From a bacterium (GTDB lineage Bacteria > UBA8248): 64,000 nt of DNA. The stretch spans positions 1 to 64,000 of the forward strand of contig JAJDYR010000022.1 of the NCBI GenBank assembly GCA_022825065.1, given 5' to 3'. This document shows, piece by piece, positions 45,289 through 54,896 of this stretch. The notes under the pieces are model-generated. The model made no database searches. It had not been told where the DNA came from and was given only the letters and a program-made list of their open reading frames with translations. Numbering within the stretch: position 1 is the first letter of the stretch; every line of letters begins with the position of its first letter. The position numbers and the translations under genes were made by a program.

Positions 45289-45429
45289 TGGAGGGGTTTT
45301 TCAACAGCCCCCACAAGAGGCGAGCAAGAAAACTCCGGGGAAAAAGCCGTCGCCGGAATATATCTTTCCCCACAAAAAAAGAGGCGCCCCTCTCGGGACG
45401 CCTCCTTTTCGTTTCTCTCTTGCGATGCG

Positions 45430-46740
45430 CTATGCGGCGTCCAGGGCCTGTTCGAGATCGGCGATGATGTCGTCGATGTGCTCGATGCCGATGGAAAGCC
45501 GCACGTAGCCCGGCGTCACGCCCGTCTGTTCCTGCTCCTCGGGGCTGAGCTGGGAGTGCGTGGTGCTGGCCGGGTGAATGGCGAGGCTCCTCGAGTCGCC
45601 GATGTTCGCCACGTGGTAGAACATCTTGAGCGCGTTGATGAAGTTCTGGCCCGCCTCGTAGCCGCCGGTAAGGTCGATTCCGACCAGGCCGCCGTAGCCG
45701 CCCTTGAGATACGTGTCGGCGCGGCGGCGGAATTCCCCGTTCATGAGGCCCGGGAAAATCGTGGTATTCACCTTGGGATGCCCATTCAGGTAGTCCGCCA
45801 CGGCGGCGGCGTTCCGGCAGTGGCGCTCCATCCGCAGGGGCAGGGTCTCGAGGCCTTGCAGGAACAGGAAGGTGTTGAAGGGGCTCATCGCCTGGCCGGA
45901 GTCGCGCAGGAGCGTGACGCGCGCCTTGATGATGTAGGCGATGGGGCCGAGCGGCTTGACGGCCTGGGACCACACGGCGCCGTGGTAGCTCGGGTCGGGC
46001 TGGTTCAGGTAGGGCTGCCTTTCGGGGTGCGCCTCCCAGTCGAAGTTCCCGGCGTCGATGATGATGCCGCCGATGGAGTTGCCGTGCCCGCCGATGTATT
46101 TCGTGCACGAGGAGGCGATGACGGCCGCGCCGTGCTCGAAGGGCTTGCAGAGGCCGTGGGCCGCCGTGTTGTCCACGATGAGGGGAATCCCCAGCTCACG
46201 CCCGAGGTCCGACACTTCCCGGATCGGGAAGACGTGGAGTTTGGGGTTCGGCAGCGTCTCGGCGTAGTAGGCGCGCGTCTTCTCGTCCGTCGCCCGGACG
46301 AAATTCTCCGGGTCTCCGGGGTCCACGAAACGGCACTCGATGCCGATGTCGTCCAGCTGGTTCGCGAAGAGGTTCCACGTGCCGCCGTAGAGGTCCGTCG
46401 AACTCACGATGTTGTCGCCTGCGCGGGCCACGTTCATCACCGCCATCATCGAGGCCGACTGGCCCGAGGATACGGCGAGGCCGCCGACGCCGCCCTCGAG
46501 AGCCGCCAGCCGTTTCTCGAGAACGTCGTTCGTGGGGTTCATGATGCGCGTGTAGATGTTGCCGAGTTCCTTCAGCGCGAAGAGATTGGCCGCGTGATCC
46601 GTGCTGTCGAACTGGTAGGAGGACGTCTGGTAGATCGGCACGGCCACGGCGTTCGTGACGGGATCCTTGCGGTATCCGGCGTGCAGGACGATTGATTCAT
46701 CATTGCTGAGTTCCAATGTCGGCTCTGTTTCCACTGTCAT
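45430..46740 (-). CDS. O-acetylhomoserine sulfhydrylase family PLP enzyme (MetY-type), copy 2
   Basis: 436 residues of the same PLP family as 41312-42631 but clearly divergent. ESIVLHAGYRKDPVTNAVAV, PIYQTSSYQFDSTDHAANLF, SGQSASMMAVMNVARAGDN, PLP lysine in VIASSCTKYIGGHGNSIGG, and RLSIGIEHIDDIIADLEQAL. Start ATG 46740 follows AGAGGG at good spacing; the frame to 46749 begins with GTG against that site. The upstream gap 46741-47033 holds no gene; no SAM riboswitch was recognised. Confidence 0.9.
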   Translation of the reverse strand: MTVETEPTLELSNDESIVLHAGYRKDPVTNAVAVPIYQTSSYQFDSTDHAANLFALKELGNIYTRIMNPTNDVLEKRLAALEGGVGGLAVSSGQSASMMAVMNVARAGDNIVSSTDLYGGTWNLFANQLDDIGIECRFVDPGDPENFVRATDEKTRAYYAETLPNPKLHVFPIREVSDLGRELGIPLIVDNTAAHGLCKPFEHGAAVIASSCTKYIGGHGNSIGGIIIDAGNFDWEAHPERQPYLNQPDPSYHGAVWSQAVKPLGPIAYIIKARVTLLRDSGQAMSPFNTFLFLQGLETLPLRMERHCRNAAAVADYLNGHPKVNTTIFPGLMNGEFRRRADTYLKGGYGGLVGIDLTGGYEAGQNFINALKMFYHVANIGDSRSLAIHPASTTHSQLSPEEQEQTGVTPGYVRLSIGIEHIDDIIADLEQALDAA

Positions 46741-47033
46741 TCCAATCACCCTCTTTCTCGAAAAAGAAAAGATATCGGCAGGGGCGCGAGAGGTTTCGCA
46801 TGAACATTTCCAACCCTGCTGTTCTGGAAAAACAAAACCGAGAATCTACACAAAATCAATGGATTCGGCAAATACACCCGCGGAAAAAACCGCATCGGCG
46901 GGAATCGCCTGAAGCGGTTGACCCGGCGAGGCTCAAGGCCCGAAGATAGCCCGCTGAATCCGGCGTCAGATCTGCTTGAAAACGGCGGGGACAGAACTCG
47001 CCCATCACCTATACGAAAGGAGAAGGTAGCGGC

Positions 47034-48221
47034 ATGAGAAGACAGGCGTCACGCGCGAACCAGAACTGGATTTTCGACAATTTCCTCAAACTCTCAGACA
47101 ACGAGGACGTCCTCCACCCCGGCATCATGGGCACGCGCTATGAGCGGGGTTTCAGGCACCAGGACCTCGAAGCCGTCTACTCGAAGGTCTCGGGCAGGCG
47201 CTCCATCCCCCTCCTGTGGGGCAAGCAGGCCGCTCTTCAGGAGAGCAAGGCGAAAGCGGCCGAGGAGGCGGGCAACCATGTGACCGCCGCCATGCACTAC
47301 AACCGCGCGGGCCTTTGCTACGGACGCGGCCAGCACCTCATCCCCGTCGATGGGCATCCCCGCAAGAAGGAATACTACGCGGGCGTCTCGCGCTGTTTCG
47401 AGAAGATGCGCGAGGTGCGGGGCGGCGACATCCAGAAACACCAGGTGGAGTTCGACCCCGGCAAGAACGCGTATTTCTATTACTGGCCCCAGGAGGGCGG
47501 CGAGCCCAGGCCGACCGTGCTGCTCATCCCCGGGATGGACATGATCAAGGAAGACGGCTTATTGCCCTACAACAACTGGTTCCACGCGCGCGGGATGAAC
47601 TTCGCCATCATGGACGGGCCGGGGCAGGGCGAGTGCAACATCAACCAGGTCTGGGTGGATCATCACAACTACGCGCGCGCGGGGAGCAGGGTCATCGACT
47701 GGCTCGCCGGGCGCGACGAGGTGGATTCGTCTAAAATCGGCATCATGGGCATGAGCATGGGCAGCCGCTGGACGGTGGAGATCGCCGCCCAGGACGAGCG
47801 CGTCAACACCGTGGTCGGCCAGATGGCGAACGTGGGGCCTTCCGACATCATCTTCGACCAGGCCCAGCCCAACTTCAAGCGCATCTACATGTACATGACG
47901 AACATCCTCGACGAGGACGCCTTTGACGAGTTCGTCGAGGAGCGCGACAGCATCTGGCTGCCCCTGGTGGGCAAGATGAAGTCGAACTACCTCCTCGTGG
48001 CGGGCGACATGGACGAGCTCTGCACGCCGGACGACATCGACGTGTTCTTCGAGCACCTGACGTGCCCGCGCGAGCTCTGGATGTATGAGGGCGTCTTCCA
48101 TCCCATGGGCGAGGTGGCCGCGGACATGTACCCCGCCATCGCCGACTGGATGCTGCACTCGCTGAATAACGGCCTGCCGGCGGATCACAACAAGCGGGTG
48201 ATCGTGCCGGAAGGGGGATAG
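47034..48221 (+). CDS. FrsA/dihydropseudooxynicotine hydrolase-like alpha/beta hydrolase
   Basis: 395 residues. An N-terminal helical lid of about 145 residues (with AAMHYNRAGLCYGRGQHL), then an alpha/beta-hydrolase fold: PTVLLIPGMDMIKED, AIMDGPGQGECN, nucleophile Ser in KIGIMGMSMGSRWTVEIAA, acid in LLVAGDMDELCTP, and His in YEGVFHPMGEV. This layout matches the 2,6-dihydropseudooxynicotine hydrolase/DUF1100 group that splits carbon-carbon bonds or esters. Substrate unknown. Ribosome site GGAGAAGG before ATG 47034. Confidence 0.87.
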   Translation: MRRQASRANQNWIFDNFLKLSDNEDVLHPGIMGTRYERGFRHQDLEAVYSKVSGRRSIPLLWGKQAALQESKAKAAEEAGNHVTAAMHYNRAGLCYGRGQHLIPVDGHPRKKEYYAGVSRCFEKMREVRGGDIQKHQVEFDPGKNAYFYYWPQEGGEPRPTVLLIPGMDMIKEDGLLPYNNWFHARGMNFAIMDGPGQGECNINQVWVDHHNYARAGSRVIDWLAGRDEVDSSKIGIMGMSMGSRWTVEIAAQDERVNTVVGQMANVGPSDIIFDQAQPNFKRIYMYMTNILDEDAFDEFVEERDSIWLPLVGKMKSNYLLVAGDMDELCTPDDIDVFFEHLTCPRELWMYEGVFHPMGEVAADMYPAIADWMLHSLNNGLPADHNKRVIVPEGG

Positions 48222-48284
48222 GCGAAGGCGCAGACCTATTGAGAGGGTTGTTGAGAAACTCTTTGTCGATAGTTTCAAGGGAAT

Positions 48285-48396
48285 AACCCCCCCTACCCCC
48301 CCTTGTCAGGGGGGCAAGAAAAAGCAAAACCCCTTCAGCCCGGTGGGGGCGCATCGCCTTTTCATACCCCCCTGACAAGGGGGGGTAGGGGGGTTG
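48285..48396. repeat. Family A inverted repeat, copy 4
   Basis: TAACCCCCCCTACCCCCCCT to GGGGGGGTAGGGGGGTTG with TTGTCAGGGGGG/CCCCCCTGACAA arms. Outer GTTGTTGAGAAA (48247) and TTTTTTCAACAGCCCC (48443) words frame it. Nothing else is recognised in 48222-48631. Confidence 0.9.
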
Positions 48397-48631
48397 CTTT
48401 TCCAGTCGAGAGGAGAGGCCCCTCGACCACAGATAAGGGTGATTTTTTCAACAGCCCCGAGGAGGGGCGAGGAGTCAAAAAGCGGGGTTGCGCACTCCCG
48501 TGCCCGGGAACGGGGTGGGGGACAGGAGGCCTGATGAGCGTATTTCGCGGACGCGGGCTTTCACCGACACTTGACGAGAGCCGCTCGCCCGATAAAATCA
48601 TTAAGTATCAATTCCGCCCCGGGATTTTCTG

Positions 48632-49081
48632 ATGCAGACCATCATCGGCGTCATCGGCGATTCCGATCCGGCTCCCGAAACGGCCGCTCTGGCCGAGGAG
48701 GCGGGCGCCGAGATTGCGCGCGCGGGGGCCGTGCTCGTGTGCGGGGGCCTGGGCGGCGTCATGCAGGCCGCGGCACAGGGCGCGAAAGAAGCGGGCGGCC
48801 TCACGGTGGGCGTCCTGCCTTCGTATGATGCAAAGTCCGCCAACCCGTTCATCGACATTCCCGTCGTCACGGGCATGGGCCACGCCCGGAACGTCGTCAT
48901 CGCGGCGACGGCCCACGCGCTCATCGCCATGCCGGGCGCGCACGGCACCCTTTCTGAAATCGCCATCGGCCTCAAGCTCGGCAAGCGGGTCGTCTCCCTG
49001 GGACGCGAGGCAAGCCCAGCAGGGGTCGTCCCGGCATCGAGCGCGCGCGAGGCCGTGCGGATGGCCCTCGAATCTTCATGA
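48632..49081 (+). CDS. TIGR00725/LOG-like Rossmann protein
   Basis: 149 residues. VIGDSDPAPETAALAEEAGA, GAVLVCGGLGGVMQAAAQGA and ALIAMPGAHGTLSEIAIGLKL identify the TIGR00725 branch of the LOG/DprA-like superfamily (GGVM and P-G-G/A-x-G-T-x2-E signature). LOG enzymes release cytokinin bases from nucleotides or act as nucleotide phosphoribohydrolases; this branch is unassigned. The next gene starts within its stop (ATGA overlap). Confidence 0.88.
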   Translation: MQTIIGVIGDSDPAPETAALAEEAGAEIARAGAVLVCGGLGGVMQAAAQGAKEAGGLTVGVLPSYDAKSANPFIDIPVVTGMGHARNVVIAATAHALIAMPGAHGTLSEIAIGLKLGKRVVSLGREASPAGVVPASSAREAVRMALESS

Positions 49082-49959
49082 GGGACGACGTGGAACTGCC
49101 CATATCAAAGGTTTCGCCCGCATCCGGGGCCCGGAGATGGCGCGCGGTGCGGCGCAGGGGATGTGTCCTGTTTCTCTGCCTGCTTACCGGCTGCGCGCTT
49201 GTCGCACCGCCGCTGCCGCCTTCGCCCAAGAGCAGCCGCGAGATGGGGGGGGTCCGCCACACCGTAAAGCGCGGCGAGAACCTCTGGCGCATCGGGCGCG
49301 CCTACGGGGTGGAGGTCGAGCAGATCGCCGTCCTGAACGGCATCGACAATCCCGACCGCCTGGAAATCGGCCAGCGGCTCTTCATTCCGGGCGCCAGAAC
49401 GACGCGCCTCATCCGGAAAAACGTCAGCGCCAAACCGCCCGAACGCCGCCCGCGCTGGGCGGCGCCGCCGCGGCGCAAGGCTTCCGCAAAGCAGGTGCGG
49501 AAATCTTCGCGTAAGCCGAAAAGCGCCGCTCAGCCGCAACGCGTGAGCAAGAGGAAGACGACGTACCGCAAGCCCTACGGCAAGAGGCCCCGGTTCTCCT
49601 GGCCCCTGCGCGGACGCCTGATCCGCCGCTTCAAGAGGAGCGGCCGCCACAAGGCGGACGGCATCCTCATCGCCGCCCGCGAGCGCGCCCGGGTCCGCGC
49701 CGCCGCTTCGGGCCGCGTCATTTATTCCGATATCGGCCCCGGCAACCTGGGGCGCCTCATCATCCTGCGCCACCACGGGGGCGAGTATCACTCCATCTAC
49801 GCCAACGTCGCCGAGAACCTCGTGCGCAAGGGGCAGAACGTCTCGCGCGGGGCGCCCATCGCCCGCGCGGGCCGCACGCCGCGCTTCAAGACCGCGCGCC
49901 TTCATTTCGAGATCCGCCACCGCACGCGGCCGAAGAACCCGCTGTCCTACCTGCCGTAG
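49078..49959 (+). CDS. NlpD-like lipoprotein: LysM plus degenerate LytM domain
   Basis: 293 residues. Signal with lipobox LLTGCA (Cys about 39), a LysM peptidoglycan-binding domain (HTVKRGENLWRIGRAYGVEV...LEIGQRLFIPG), a Lys/Arg-rich linker, and a C-terminal LytM/M23 domain. The zinc site is damaged: HKADGIL lacks the H-x3-D spacing and the H-x-H pair reads RLHFEIR. This is the state of NlpD/EnvC, which activate amidases instead of cutting. In many bacteria nlpD follows surE-pcm; here it is 4.5 kb downstream. Confidence 0.88.
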   Translation: MRDDVELPISKVSPASGARRWRAVRRRGCVLFLCLLTGCALVAPPLPPSPKSSREMGGVRHTVKRGENLWRIGRAYGVEVEQIAVLNGIDNPDRLEIGQRLFIPGARTTRLIRKNVSAKPPERRPRWAAPPRRKASAKQVRKSSRKPKSAAQPQRVSKRKTTYRKPYGKRPRFSWPLRGRLIRRFKRSGRHKADGILIAARERARVRAAASGRVIYSDIGPGNLGRLIILRHHGGEYHSIYANVAENLVRKGQNVSRGAPIARAGRTPRFKTARLHFEIRHRTRPKNPLSYLP

Positions 49960-50131
49960 GGCCGGTTGCGGACAGGTCGCGGCCCGGCGACGGTCTGCTC
50001 GTCCGCCTGAGAGAAATTTATGCGCGCGCCGTGGTGACACGCCCGAAAGAGAATGCTATCTAGATTTCCTGTCTTGTCACAGATGAACGCCATACGAGGC
50101 CAAACTTCATCGTCCACGAGAGGTAGATCTC

Positions 50132-50659
50132 ATGTCCGACATCACCCGCCTTCTGGAACACATTCGCGACGTGCCCGATTTCCCCAAAGAGGGGATTCTC
50201 TTCAAGGACATCACGCCCATGTTCCAGAACCCCGAAGCCTTCCAGGCGGCGGTGGATTTGGCGGCGGAGCCTTTGGCGGGCGAGGGCATCGACGTCGTGC
50301 TGGGCGTCGAGGCGCGCGGCTTCATCATCGGCGCGCCCATCGCCTACAAGCTCGGCGCGGGATTCGCCCTGGTGAGGAAAGCGGGGAAACTCCCCTGGGA
50401 GAAGACCCAGGCGACTTACGACCTCGAATACGGCACGGACACGCTCGAAATCCACAAGGACGCCGTCGCGCCCGGCGCCAAGGTGCTCATCGCCGACGAC
50501 GTGCTCGCCACCGGCGGCACCGCCTCCGCCTGCGTCTCGCTCGTGGAATCCCTGGGCGGGCGCATCCACGGCTTTTCGTTCCTCATCGAACTCGCGTTCC
50601 TGAACGGGCGCGAGCGCCTCGCTCCACACGCCGTGCGCTCTTTGATAACATACGACTGA
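50132..50659 (+). CDS. apt: Adenine phosphoribosyltransferase
   Basis: 175 residues, standard length. IRDVPDFPKEGILFKDITPM, GVEARGFIIGAPIAYKLGAG, VRKAGKLPW, and the PRPP-binding loop VLIADDVLATGGTASACVSL. It salvages adenine to AMP. Its stop is 3 bases before the tRNA-Arg gene. The 170 bases upstream contain a stray GGACAGGTCGCG half of the palindrome family (49970). Confidence 0.97.
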   Translation: MSDITRLLEHIRDVPDFPKEGILFKDITPMFQNPEAFQAAVDLAAEPLAGEGIDVVLGVEARGFIIGAPIAYKLGAGFALVRKAGKLPWEKTQATYDLEYGTDTLEIHKDAVAPGAKVLIADDVLATGGTASACVSLVESLGGRIHGFSFLIELAFLNGRERLAPHAVRSLITYD

Positions 50660-50662
50660 CGC

Positions 50663-50739
50663 GCCCCCGTAGCTCAGCAGGATAGAGCGCCGGATTCCTA
50701 ATCCGTAGGCCGCAGGTTCGAATCCTGCCGGGGGTACCA
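50663..50739 (+). tRNA. tRNA-Arg (anticodon CCT)
   Basis: Acceptor GCCCCCG/CGGGGGT (terminal G-U), D arm AGCTCAGCAGGATAGAGC, anticodon stem CCGGA/TCCG-type with loop TTCCTAA (anticodon CCT), T arm GCAGGTTCGAATCCTGC, encoded CCA at the 3' end. Confidence 0.96.
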
Positions 50740-50858
50740 AACCGAAATGCTGTCCGTTTGCTATAGACGGAGTTGATGTCGTTGCAGGGCGGGTTTGTTG
50801 CAAAACCCGGAATACGACCCCAACGGAGATTGTTCTCCTGCGAGGAGAATTCCAGTCC

Positions 50859-50886
50859 GTAGGGACAGGTCGCGACCTGTCCCTAC
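50859..50886. repeat. 28-bp perfect palindrome, CTAC-flanked family
   Basis: Half-site GTAGGGACAGGTCG plus its complement. It contains the 1234-1253 core and shows the full GTAGGG/CCCTAC ends. Confidence 0.9.
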
Positions 50887-50908
50887 AAGAGGCGGTGCGG
50901 TTTTGCTC

Positions 50909-51045
50909 GTCATTCCGGCGAAAGCCGGAATCCATCTTGCCTTTGTTTTTTATTTTCTGATTGGTTCTCGCCGATAAAGAGGAGATGAAAAGCCGGCGTA
51001 TTGTCATTCTGTTTTACAATGGATTCCGGCTTTCGCCGGAATGAC
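50909..51045. repeat. Family B inverted repeat, copy 2
   Basis: GTCATTCCGGCGAAAGCCGG to its complement, 137 bp, same ends as copy 1 but a different AT-rich centre. Followed by GGGGTTTTTTCAGCAAGCCCC (51064-51084). The rest of 50740-51360 has no gene; 51150-51350 is AT-rich and unremarkable. Confidence 0.88.
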
Positions 51046-51360
51046 GGTGGTTTTCCCACATCGAGGGGTTTTTTCAGCAAGCCCCTCAATGGGGGAGTGA
51101 GTTTTCTCTCTCCTCGGTCTGCAACAAATCGAAAGGAATATTCGAAAAGTTGCAATTCAACCCTAGTCCTGCCGTGGTACCAGGCTCAAACCACTTGCCC
51201 ATTCGCTTTTCCCTCAACAACCAGAATCTCTCTATTTGAATTGTCAATGTAATCGATATCAGGCTGCTTGACTTTAATACGGTTTCCTCAATATGTTCCG
51301 ACCGACCCAGGAATTAAATTTCCTTTCATTTTTTCACACCTTTACACGAGGTAAGGTCTG

Positions 51361-51855
51361 ATGCGTATTTTGATCACTGCTTGCTGTTTATTGCTCGCTT
51401 CTGGTTGTGCGACTTTTGTTTCCGGCACTTCTCAATCCATTCTGGTCGATGTAATCAACGCCAAAGGGGCTTCATGCAAGGGAATCGACAAACGGGGGAG
51501 GCAATATCATTGGGTCAACACTCCAAGTGCGACAACAGTCCATAAAGGGGATGGGCCGATGGTATTAACTTGCGAGAAAAAAGGATTCAAAAAAACAACA
51601 CACTCGTTCGATGAAACTCTCGTAGCAGCGACCCTCGGCAATATCATACTGGGTGGAGGTATCGGGATTTTGGTCGACGCCGCAAGCGGCGCGGCGCAGG
51701 AATACCCGACAAAAGTAAGCGTCCTGATGGAACCCGAGGACTCGGCTCCCGATGCTCTCAAAAAGCGGTATCAGGAGTTGAAGAAAGAATTGGCTGAAAA
51801 GATGAAAAAGGAAAAAGAAGCCGAGAAGAAAGAAATTTCAGAGTCAGCCAAATAG
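51361..51855 (+). CDS. Small exported lipoprotein
   Basis: 164 residues with a lipoprotein signal, LLASGCATFVSGTSQ (lipid-modified Cys16). The family is recognised only by its start (C-A-T-F-V-S-G-T-S-Q), a PEGA-like beta region (VLTCEKKGFKKTTHSF), a glycine-rich hydrophobic stretch (LGNIILGGGIGILVDAASGA), and a charged coiled tail rich in Lys/Glu. Function unknown. Base composition is lower in GC than neighbouring genes, which fits acquisition. GAGGTAAG precedes ATG 51361. Confidence 0.78.
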   Translation: MRILITACCLLLASGCATFVSGTSQSILVDVINAKGASCKGIDKRGRQYHWVNTPSATTVHKGDGPMVLTCEKKGFKKTTHSFDETLVAATLGNIILGGGIGILVDAASGAAQEYPTKVSVLMEPEDSAPDALKKRYQELKKELAEKMKKEKEAEKKEISESAK

Positions 51856-51899
51856 GGAGCGGGTATCCCGATTTATGACAAGAAGATATTGCTGACCCC

Positions 51900-52190
51900 T
51901 CAAGTCCACCAATCCACCGCGTAGGAGCCGGCGAAGAGGAGGCCGCCGAGGCCCAGCAGGCCGACGGCGGGCTTCACCGCGCCGATGGAGAGCGCGCCCA
52001 GGCCACCGCAGAGCATCAGCGCGCCCGTGCCCCACATGACCTTCACGACGATCGCCTTGGCGTCGATGACGTTTAATGGCCTGTCGTCGTCATCGCCTCC
52101 CGTGGATTTCGCTATCGCGCCGCCGCATTCGGGGCAGGGGTCATCGCCGGAAATTTCAGCTCCGCACTCAGGGCATTTGCTTTCGGTCAT
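51900..52190 (-). CDS. Small zinc-ribbon membrane protein
   Basis: 96 residues. N-terminal double zinc knuckle, KCPECGAEI and PCPECGGAI, followed by an acidic linker (GGDDDDRP) and two membrane segments near the C terminus (GALMLCGGLGALSIGAV, GLLGLGGLLFAGSYAV). Function unknown; such proteins are common small membrane proteins. Confidence 0.75.
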   Translation of the reverse strand: MTESKCPECGAEISGDDPCPECGGAIAKSTGGDDDDRPLNVIDAKAIVVKVMWGTGALMLCGGLGALSIGAVKPAVGLLGLGGLLFAGSYAVDWWT

Positions 52191-52392
52191 GTTCGTTCCT
52201 TCTGCTCAAACTGAGGAGCGGCATAGGGGCTTTCTTCTCGAAAACGGGATTTTCTCATATCGCGGGAGAAGGGGAAACGCGCCGGATATCTTTCGCCGCA
52301 CGAGGCCCGCGCTTTCCGCCCGCGCGCATCGTGTGGGATGATGGATGAGGTTCATCCCGCAACGCCCCGGAAATGAATGAGGAGAAACTCTC

Positions 52393-53310
52393 GTGCCACA
52401 TGAAATCGACCCCGAGCGCGTCGTCGTCACGGAGCCCGTGGCGGGTTCGGAATACCCGGTTCACCTGACCTACGTCGAACTGCTGGACGGCGTGTATGCG
52501 CCGATAGGGCTCAGGATGCCCGAAGGCTCGGGGCCGCACCCCGCCGTGCTGCTCGGGCGGGGGAACGGGGGCGGCGGCATGGCCTGGGTGCGCGAGGCGA
52601 CCCGCAACATGGGCTACATCCAGGAGCGTCTTCTCGAGGCGGGCTACGCCTGCGCCTGGCTGAGGTACCGCGCCGAGGTGGAACTCGGCTACAACAACGG
52701 CGGCCGCCTCGTCGAGGACATCCGGCAGGGACGCCAACTCCTGAACCGCTCACCGCTAGAATACGAGGACGAGATCGCGATCATCGAATACGTGAAGACG
52801 CTGCCCGAGGTGGACGCGGAGCGGGTCGGCCTGATGGGCGTGAGCCACGCGGGCGAGATGATCTTGAAGATTACATCGGAATACGGCGGCGCGCGCGCCT
52901 GCGTGGCCTGCGAGCCGGCTTCTCATGAATTCCTGGACCTCGCGCCGGACGATACCGCCTTCGTGAACGAGGAGACAAAGCTCAGAAACATCGAAGGCAT
53001 GATGATGGAAGAGGTCGGAAAAGTCCGGGCGCGCATCAACGAAGAGCGTGCGCTCGAAAGGATGAAGAGCATTCAAACGCCGATCCTCATCATGGGCAGG
53101 GATGAGGACCACCTGCAGGGCATCTTCCGCGCCACGTATGACCTGATGGTCGAGGCCGGGAAGGACGTCGAGTGGGTCTCCTACGATCATCCGGTGCACG
53201 GCTATATCTTTCCCGAGCGGGAAGGGGACGGGGAGTACGCCGTCGATGAGACGCAAACAGCGGCGATAGGGATGTGCATCGCCTATTTGGACAAACACAT
53301 GAAGAACTGA
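52393..53310 (+). CDS. Dienelactone hydrolase-like alpha/beta hydrolase
   Basis: 305 residues. Fold core PAVLLGRGNGGGGMAW, LRYRAEVELGYNNG, nucleophile Ser in VGLMGVSHAGEMILKI, acid in ILIMGRDEDHLQG and His in DHPVHGYIFP. This is the dienelactone hydrolase/peptidase S9-like branch. The nucleophile elbow is G-x-S-x-A. Substrate unknown. GTG 52393 begins the gene after GGAGAAACTCTC. Confidence 0.85.
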   Translation: MPHEIDPERVVVTEPVAGSEYPVHLTYVELLDGVYAPIGLRMPEGSGPHPAVLLGRGNGGGGMAWVREATRNMGYIQERLLEAGYACAWLRYRAEVELGYNNGGRLVEDIRQGRQLLNRSPLEYEDEIAIIEYVKTLPEVDAERVGLMGVSHAGEMILKITSEYGGARACVACEPASHEFLDLAPDDTAFVNEETKLRNIEGMMMEEVGKVRARINEERALERMKSIQTPILIMGRDEDHLQGIFRATYDLMVEAGKDVEWVSYDHPVHGYIFPEREGDGEYAVDETQTAAIGMCIAYLDKHMKN

Positions 53311-53384
53311 GCTATACTATGCTCATGAGGCGCCTGCGCCCGAGGCGTTCCCGGACCCCGCCGCAATTACGGGATCTTAAACCC

Positions 53385-54845
53385 ATGAAATCCCAGACGA
53401 GAATTTTCTCCTGCCTTGTGGATGATTTCCTGAAACCCGATTCGCTCATTTTCCCGGCATCGGAGAATCTCAGGAACGTCATCTCCCGGATGGCGGAGAG
53501 GAATGCGACCTGCGTTCTCGTGACGGATGAGGAGAACACCCTCACAGGCATTTTTACGGAAAAAGACGTGACGCGCCGCGTCGCCCTGCGGTGCGACGGT
53601 ACGGAGACGATAGAGCAGCTGATGACGCCCCGCGTATACTCCGCGAAGCAGGGGGACTACCTCTATCACACCATCGCGCGCATGCGCCGCCTCGGGCACC
53701 GCCACATGCCGGTGGTGGATGAGGGGAACCGCCCCCTGGGCCTGCTCGACCTGGAGGACGCCATGGCCGTGGCGGCCGCCCATGTGGTGGAGCACATCGA
53801 CGCGCTCACGCAGGTCCCCGAACTCTACGGCTTGCAAGAGGTGAAGGCCGTGCAGGCGGTCGTGGCGCAGGAGCTTCTCGAAGACAACCTCCCCGCGCCG
53901 GAGATTCAGGCGCTGCTCACGCACGTGAACAACGACATCTACAGCCGCGTGACCGAAAAAGTGGCGGCGACCATCGAGAAGGCGGGCGGAGGCGCGCCGC
54001 CCGTCCGCTTCGCCGTGATCGTCATGGGCTCGAGCGGCCGGGGCGAGAACTTCATCAACCCGGATCAGGACAACGGCATCATCCTCGAAGACTATCCCGT
54101 GGAGCGGCACAACGAAGTCAACGAGTACTTCATGCAGTTCTCGGAACTGTTGATCTGGAATCTCGAAGCCATCGGCTTTCCCCTGTGCGACGGCAACGTG
54201 ATGGCGACGAACCCGCTTTGGCGCAAATCGATCTCCGAGTGGAAACACCAGACCCTCCGCTGGTTCCAGAAGAGGAGCACGTTCCAGGTCCAGTTGAGCG
54301 ACATCTTCTTCGACTTCGACACCGCCTGCGGGGATTTGAGCCTGGGGCGGGAATTGCGCAGTCACATCACGACGTTCGTGCAGAAAGAACCCGCCGTGCT
54401 CCAGGCGATGTTCCAGACCGAGGCCGACAGGCACGTCGCTCTCGGCCTGTTCGGCATCCTGCGTACGGAGAGAGCGGGTGAGGGCCTTCCCCCGGGCGTG
54501 AACCTGAAGCACGGGGGCATCCTTCCCCTCGTCGGGGCCGTCCGGCTGCTGGCCCTGAAAGAGGGCATGGAGGCGACCTCCACCTACGAGCGCATCCGTC
54601 TGCTGCACGAGGCGGGGGTTTTCAGCGACGATGAATTCGATGACTACAACGCAGCCCTGGAGCATCTGACCTATCTGCTCCTGCGCCAGCAATTGAGAGA
54701 TTTCAGGCGCATCAAGAAGGCGACGCGCTACGTGAGGAAGTCGGCCATCTCGCGAAGGGAGAAACAGGTCCTCAAGATGTCCCTCAAGGCGGTCCGCTCG
54801 CTCAAGGAGCGGGTGCGAACGGATTTCACCGGCGAGATTCTGTGA
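53385..54845 (+). CDS. CBS-pair plus DUF294 nucleotidyltransferase-like protein
   Basis: 486 residues. Two CBS domains (about 18-130: ATCVLVTDEENTLTGIFTEKD and HRHMPVVDEGNRPLGLLDLED), then the DUF294 nucleotidyltransferase domain with FAVIVMGSSGRGENF and NPDQDNGI, then a helical C-terminal DUF294_C domain. The class resembles GlnD-type uridylyltransferase sensors: adenylate ligands on CBS, unknown target. The start is uncertain: ATG 53385 is used because the frame further upstream (from 53319) encodes only an Arg/Pro-rich leader. Confidence 0.88.
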   Translation: MKSQTRIFSCLVDDFLKPDSLIFPASENLRNVISRMAERNATCVLVTDEENTLTGIFTEKDVTRRVALRCDGTETIEQLMTPRVYSAKQGDYLYHTIARMRRLGHRHMPVVDEGNRPLGLLDLEDAMAVAAAHVVEHIDALTQVPELYGLQEVKAVQAVVAQELLEDNLPAPEIQALLTHVNNDIYSRVTEKVAATIEKAGGGAPPVRFAVIVMGSSGRGENFINPDQDNGIILEDYPVERHNEVNEYFMQFSELLIWNLEAIGFPLCDGNVMATNPLWRKSISEWKHQTLRWFQKRSTFQVQLSDIFFDFDTACGDLSLGRELRSHITTFVQKEPAVLQAMFQTEADRHVALGLFGILRTERAGEGLPPGVNLKHGGILPLVGAVRLLALKEGMEATSTYERIRLLHEAGVFSDDEFDDYNAALEHLTYLLLRQQLRDFRRIKKATRYVRKSAISRREKQVLKMSLKAVRSLKERVRTDFTGEIL

Positions 54846-54896
54846 AAATTACGACACGGGGCTGGTGAAAGAGCCTACCTCCCCGGGGGATAAAAC

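Noticed and set aside
46741-47033. SAM riboswitch ahead of metY copy 2
   Set aside because: Several hairpins can be drawn on the minus strand (for example ACCGC/GCGGT), but no core of a known SAM class is recognised.
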